A DNA stretch of 64,000 nucleotides from Candidatus Bathyarchaeota archaeon (lineage in GTDB: Archaea; Thermoproteota; Bathyarchaeia; Bathyarchaeales; Bathyarchaeaceae). The position numbers were made by a program, and so were the translations under genes. Below are positions 60,483 to 64,000 of the stretch, piece by piece. Every line of letters begins with the position of its first letter. Positions within the stretch are counted from its first letter, which is position 1. The notes under the pieces are model-generated. The model worked only from the letters and a program-made list of their open reading frames with translations. It had not been told where the DNA came from and did not search any database. The stretch lies in contig JAOUJL010000001.1 in the NCBI GenBank assembly GCA_029883255.1, positions 8,047 through 72,046 on the forward strand. The letters run 5' to 3'.

Positions 60483-61564
60483 GAACGGCTTTCACCTTTA
60501 CCGAAGGGTCCAAACAAAAGCCTGTGCATATCTGGTCTATTGATGATTTTGAGATTGTACTTGTGTGCGATGAAGTGTTGAATGGCTATGACCTCGTTCG
60601 CTGTGAAAGTGCAGAAGATATGAGCTAAACGTAGAGTTTCAGGGTAGCTTTGTGAAAATAGGTCGTTTCCTAAAAGCTTCTCAACGGGTTCTATTTTCCG
60701 ATCGAGGGAGACTTCCTTGTCGATGTCGAGTCTAAAGGCATAGTTTCCCTTGGTCAGTCTAGCTACGTAAACATCACCCAGCAAAACAATTGGAGGCTTA
60801 GGCTTCAAACCAGCTATCTCAAACAGATAAGGCGGCTTATATCCAAGCAGCACATCCGTCACGAGATACCCGTTAAACCTTAGACTTGTCATTTTTGAGA
60901 AAGCCAAAACAACGTTGCCTTTTTTCCTCGCATTGTCCAAGATTTCCTTCATGCGTTGTGTTGGGGTGCCAGCAATTCCAGACGTTAAGGAGCCGTCAAA
61001 AAGAATTAGACCATTAGTTACCGTCCTTGAAAGCATTACTTGCAGCCACCTTTCGAGAAGGCTTGCTATCCGCATCGGCATCTGAAAAAGGCTGGGTGAG
61101 CTCTGGCGGTTGTGCTCGTGCGGAGAGTTGAAGTATGCCCTTTGCAATGCGTTGTATACCTCTTTTTTGTTTTCCTCTGTTATGTGGAAGATGAATGGTC
61201 CAAGCCTTAGGTATCTGTAGTTTCTTTTCTGTTTCCAGACGCTTGCTCCTCTAACTGCTATTACTATGCCTTTGCTTGTTTCACCGATTTTTATGCTGGA
61301 GGTGTCGACAGCTGCAACAGCTGTTTCTTCTGGTCTTGGCTTTAATGATATGGGTTGCAGTTCAATTCGCGTGGTTGGTATTTGCTCTTCCAAGTTATTG
61401 TCTTGTTGAAAAATTTGTTGATTTAGTTGAGAGGATTGGTTTTGCACGTGCTTGAGTGAGTGTATGCTTAGCTCTATTAAGCGTTGGGGTAATGATGCGT
61501 CTATGGTGGGTTGTGGAAAATTATATTTGGGTGTTGTTGTAATAGTTAGTTGTTCAATCAACAT
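60479..61564 (-). CDS. nurA: NurA 5'-3' nuclease
   Basis: 361 residues. The NurA active-site aspartates appear in VAAVDTSSIKIG near residue 86 and LILFDGSLTSG near 205; the helical N terminus is Q-rich. Partner of HerA in double-strand-break processing, cotranscribed with it. Confidence 0.85.
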   Translation of the reverse strand: MLIEQLTITTTPKYNFPQPTIDASLPQRLIELSIHSLKHVQNQSSQLNQQIFQQDNNLEEQIPTTRIELQPISLKPRPEETAVAAVDTSSIKIGETSKGIVIAVRGASVWKQKRNYRYLRLGPFIFHITEENKKEVYNALQRAYFNSPHEHNRQSSPSLFQMPMRIASLLERWLQVMLSRTVTNGLILFDGSLTSGIAGTPTQRMKEILDNARKKGNVVLAFSKMTSLRFNGYLVTDVLLGYKPPYLFEIAGLKPKPPIVLLGDVYVARLTKGNYAFRLDIDKEVSLDRKIEPVEKLLGNDLFSQSYPETLRLAHIFCTFTANEVIAIQHFIAHKYNLKIINRPDMHRLLFGPFGKGESRS

Positions 61565-61614
61565 GATTCACCAATAACCAGTTGTTGGGGTGGGAAATAT
61601 TTAAATGTTGTGCA

Positions 61615-61629
61615 TGTACAAGATGTACA
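61615..61629. promoter_or_regulatory. TGTACA tandem palindromes, possible operator
   Basis: TGTACA occurs twice 3 bases apart in the 89-bp gap between the divergent nurA and winged-helix genes. The unit is itself palindromic. Weak evidence. Confidence 0.3.
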
Positions 61630-61653
61630 ATTCAATAAACAATAGGTGAAAAG

Positions 61654-62052
61654 TTGACAGAAAAAGAGGCAAAACCACCGATACGCGTGAAGATGAAGAT
61701 AGGAGAAATAGAGTTCGAAATAGAGTGCCAAGAAGAACAACTCCAAGCAACAGTTGACAAAATTCTCTCGACAGTAACTGAAAGACTGAAGGGGACATCA
61801 TTCTTAACTGAAAGAGCCGCGCCACCACCAAGAGCAGAAACATGTAAAGGCTTAATCCAAAAACTTTGGGAAGAGAGATGGTTCGCAACATCTAGAAACC
61901 TAGGCGAAGTACACAGTGAAATGGCAAGGCGAGGTTTTCACTACGACCGTACAGCAGTAGCCCACGCACTAATCGACCTAGTCAAAGACGGAATACTAAC
62001 AAGAGAAGGAAAACCGAGAAGGTATCAATACGCCCAGAAAAGGCCGCCGTAA
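61654..62052 (+). CDS. Small protein with C-terminal winged-helix-like domain
   Basis: 132 residues. The N-terminal KMKIGEIEFEIECQEEQLQATVDKIL looks like a short alpha/beta module, then a PPP linker and a winged-helix-like end (LGEVHSEMARRGFHYDRTAVAHALIDLV then DGILTREGKPRRYQYA). Similar architecture is common in Bathyarchaeia-like genomes but unnamed. TTG start, divergent from nurA. Confidence 0.55.
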   Translation: MTEKEAKPPIRVKMKIGEIEFEIECQEEQLQATVDKILSTVTERLKGTSFLTERAAPPPRAETCKGLIQKLWEERWFATSRNLGEVHSEMARRGFHYDRTAVAHALIDLVKDGILTREGKPRRYQYAQKRPP

Positions 62053-62094
62053 CCCGTTGAGTTTTAACGTTTTTTCTTCAGACTTTCAGAATTC

Positions 62095-62104
62095 TAGCGC
62101 GCGC
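62095..62104. repeat. GC-alternating tract, left of flavoprotein gene
   Basis: TAGCGCGCGC, 6 bases before the stop of the flavoprotein gene; a second tract lies beyond the other end of that gene. Confidence 0.6.
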
Positions 62105-62109
62105 CGACT

Positions 62110-62652
62110 TTATCCCTTAACTAACCGTCTGCCCGCCTTTTCCAACATCTCAAGCTTATGGTCTTTCGAGAATCGAGTTACTGGAACCAGGTCGAAGATG
62201 TTGAATCCGAGCCTTCTGAGATAGTCTTCGAGATTGTAGAGGGCACGGACTACACCTCGGCCGCTTCCACCAGCCGAGGCTATTCCGATGGCCTTCTTAC
62301 CCATAAAAGTCTTAAAATCTCTACCAGTTTCACATCGGCGGAGACGGTCTAGAAAGACCTTAGCGGACTCGCTGAGGTCATGCCAGTATACCGGGGTAGC
62401 GAAGATTAGAGCATCTGATTTGGCAATCTTTTTCGTCAAATTCTGGAAATCGTCTTCGAGGATGCATGCTCCTTTCTTCCTGCATTCTCCCCATCCGTCT
62501 TCACAAGCGATACATGGCTTTATGTCTAGCCTGTTTAGGTGAACGAGCTCAGTTTCCCCACCTTCAGCCTCAACACCTTTAAGGACAGCTTGAGCAAGAC
62601 TAGAAGTCAACCCATCTAAATTGGGACTTGACTGAATAGCAATAGCCTTCAT
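62110..62652 (-). CDS. NADPH-dependent FMN reductase-like iron-sulfur flavoprotein
   Basis: 180 residues of the flavodoxin-like Isf group: IQSSPNLDGLTSSLAQ (FMN phosphate loop), CIACEDGWGEC with the compact cysteine cluster and FATPVYWHDLSESAKVFLDR. It would pass electrons, perhaps from ferredoxin to oxygen or peroxide. The gene is bounded by GC tracts on both sides (62095 and 62736), as if it were a movable unit. Confidence 0.87.
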   Translation of the reverse strand: MKAIAIQSSPNLDGLTSSLAQAVLKGVEAEGGETELVHLNRLDIKPCIACEDGWGECRKKGACILEDDFQNLTKKIAKSDALIFATPVYWHDLSESAKVFLDRLRRCETGRDFKTFMGKKAIGIASAGGSGRGVVRALYNLEDYLRRLGFNIFDLVPVTRFSKDHKLEMLEKAGRRLVKG

Positions 62653-62735
62653 ACTAGCGACCGGAAGCTAAGAGATGAAAGGCAATAAAAAACGTTGCGC
62701 CATTTAAAGAACTACTTAATTATGGTAGCATAAAT

Positions 62736-62744
62736 CGCGCGCTA
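62736..62744. repeat. GC-alternating tract, right of flavoprotein gene
   Basis: CGCGCGCTA, upstream of a TATA-like CTTTATAAA at 62755-62763 that serves the glycosylase gene. Confidence 0.6.
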
Positions 62745-62814
62745 AAAGTGTAAACTTTATAAACACATTTTGTGCTACCTTCGAATTAAAATAGCTTTTA
62801 GGAGTTAAAGAAAC

Positions 62815-63276
62815 GTGGGTGAAGGAAGCTGGAGTCCTCCCAAATGGATTTTTAGAGACAGACGACCTCCGAAAGATGACAACTATTTTGCAAATATGAC
62901 TAGAGTTGTCTTTCTGGCAGGTTTAAGTTGGAAATTGATTGAGAAAAAGTGGCCTAACTTCAAGAAAGCTTTCAAGAACTTTTCCATACCTGATGTTGCT
63001 AGGTTCGACGAGAAGGACTTGGAGCGACTTGTTAGAGATGCGGGCATAGTGAGGAATCGAGCAAAGATAATTGCAACAATCAATAATGCAAAGCAATTTC
63101 AGGAGATCAGAAAAGAATACGGATCTTTTCAGTATTATCTAGACAACCTTGATAAATCTAACAATTATGCTTTAGTAATCAAGGAACTCGGCAAAAAATT
63201 CAATCGAATAGGGCCTTCTTCAGCACGCATCTTCCTCTACAGCGTCGGAGAAAACGTAAAGCGCCCAATGGAATAA
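62815..63276 (+). CDS. TAG-like (3-methyladenine DNA glycosylase I family) protein, diverged
   Basis: 153 residues. Similarity to the HhH-type TAG family is clear (VVFLAGLSWKLIEKKWPNFKKAF, LVRDAGIVRNRAKI, NNAKQF). But the zinc-binding cysteine/histidine ends of TAG are missing, and the usual E in the CLEGxQAGLSW stretch is valine, so base excision of 3-methyladenine is uncertain. GTG start. Confidence 0.7.
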   Translation: MGEGSWSPPKWIFRDRRPPKDDNYFANMTRVVFLAGLSWKLIEKKWPNFKKAFKNFSIPDVARFDEKDLERLVRDAGIVRNRAKIIATINNAKQFQEIRKEYGSFQYYLDNLDKSNNYALVIKELGKKFNRIGPSSARIFLYSVGENVKRPME

Positions 63277-63390
63277 CTAGAAAACCTCACGCGCAAGTTT
63301 AGTCAAAGCCTCCAATTAGCGCCCGCGGAAAATCCGACTTCATACACCTTTTTGAGCGGTAAACGAACCGCTTCTGAAAAGAAAACCAGC

Positions 63391-63903
63391 CTAGCTGCCA
63401 ATCTTTAACTTAATCCTCGGAAGAAAATCCTTCTGTATCTGAATGACCCCAAAAGTTGTAATTCTATATTCTCCATCAGCGGTTTTTGTTACCAATTCGC
63501 TTTTGGCGAGTTCGCCTAGGCGTGTGCTCGTGATTTTTGCAGTTTTTCCAAGTTTGGCTTGGAGTTCTTCCCTTGAAACAGCATCGCTCTCCACTGTGCC
63601 TAATTTATAGCCTACGTAACCTGCTAAAAGCTGCAAAGCCAAAGTCTCGTTGTCCGTCAGCTTATCCCTTGAAACAAGCAGGTGGGGGCCTTCCTCTGTA
63701 AAAGCAATGATGTTTTCACATTCTTTGATGAGTTCTTGCAAATCCACTGTTAAGACTAGTTTCTTTGAAATCTCAAAGGCTGGAATGAATTCGCTGAAAA
63801 ACTTGTTTATGCTGACCCAAACGTCATTGACGCAGCCGGAAAAGTTTTCTTCAACATCTTTGTACTTGATTTGGACTGTGATCTCGTCCTCTCCACCGGT
63901 CAA
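63391..63903 (-). CDS. Conserved hypothetical protein with C-terminal winged helix
   Basis: 170 residues, no membrane segment. The C-terminal half (DAVSREELQAKLGKTAKITSTRLGELAKSELV then YRITTFGV) is a winged helix; the N-terminal half is unrecognised. TTG 63903 overlaps the stop of the upstream gene, so they are coupled. Confidence 0.6.
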   Translation of the reverse strand: MTGGEDEITVQIKYKDVEENFSGCVNDVWVSINKFFSEFIPAFEISKKLVLTVDLQELIKECENIIAFTEEGPHLLVSRDKLTDNETLALQLLAGYVGYKLGTVESDAVSREELQAKLGKTAKITSTRLGELAKSELVTKTADGEYRITTFGVIQIQKDFLPRIKLKIGS

Positions 63904-64000
63904 CTCATTTTACCTCGAAGCCTAGCTAAAACCTCTTCTTCGACCCACCTTTCGCCCTGTACAGTCAACGTGAACTCCGGCCTGTTCGGGTCTGGCTTGA
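63900..64000 (-). CDS. Partial gene at window end, unrecognised
   Basis: The last 33 codons of a gene whose 5' part is outside the window: KPDPNRPEFTLTVQGERW, then EEEVLARLRGKMS and stop. Overlaps the start of the following gene. No family can be named from so short an end. Confidence 0.55.
   Translation of the reverse strand, partial: KPDPNRPEFTLTVQGERWVEEEVLARLRGKMS

Noticed and set aside
1..64000. tRNA genes or CRISPR arrays
   Set aside because: No T-loop/anticodon-stem pattern and no regularly spaced repeats were seen on either strand.

Overview
The window is from an archaeon. It carries an Sm-like protein, a RIO2 kinase, an archaeal-type UMP kinase, a NurA-HerA pair, ThiI without a rhodanese domain, two four-subunit 2-oxoacid:ferredoxin oxidoreductases, TATA-box promoters and many TTG/GTG starts. 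A mesophilic or moderately thermophilic Bathyarchaeia-like member of the Thermoproteota fits the protein style and the peptide/amino-acid lifestyle, but that placement is inference. I saw no tRNA, rRNA or CRISPR array.

Region 1 (1-21.5 kb) is catabolic. It holds a dipeptide ABC transporter (dppBCDF), a creatininase-family amidohydrolase, aminotransferases, an RraA-like aldolase, RidA, an ornithine-cyclodeaminase family enzyme, an aspartoacylase-like deacylase and four members of the Asp/Glu racemase superfamily (two maleate-isomerase type, one arylmalonate-decarboxylase type, one aspartate racemase). It ends in sucCD, korABCD and an aminotransferase. Region 2 (21.5-39.4 kb) repeats the energy module with paralogues (kor, aminotransferase, sucCD) and adds a SelA-like PLP enzyme, two 2-hydroxyacid dehydrogenases, a decayed histidine/aromatic ammonia-lyase gene and an aconitase X pair. 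The likely logic is: peptide uptake, transamination to 2-oxoacids, ferredoxin-linked oxidation to acyl-CoA, then ATP from an ADP-forming acyl-CoA/succinyl-CoA synthetase.

Region 3 (39.4-46 kb) is accessory: small retropepsin-like and DUF5678-like proteins, an AbrB/PIN pair, a ParB-like gene and one of two nearly identical insertion sequences. Region 4 (46-51.2 kb) is informational: LSm, RIO2, ThiI, a metallo-beta-lactamase protein and UMP kinase. A putative 2.3-kb insertion with 15-bp direct repeats follows the UMP kinase gene (51.2-53.5 kb). Region 5 (53.5-64 kb) has a PadR-controlled MacB-like exporter, an ABC-2 exporter, a NUDIX hydrolase, HerA-NurA, a flavoprotein, a TAG-like glycosylase and two small conserved genes.

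The most striking signal is not a gene. Short GC-alternating palindromes (GCGCGC cores, often next to CTA/TAG) recur about 17-20 times, almost all between genes. Many sit exactly where a gene fragment is cut off: a DNA methyltransferase, three ParB-like copies, a transposase remnant, a two-gene fragment and the end of hutH. Both insertion sequences lie symmetrically inside such a palindrome. These tracts look like junctions or targets for an undescribed rearrangement or insertion process.
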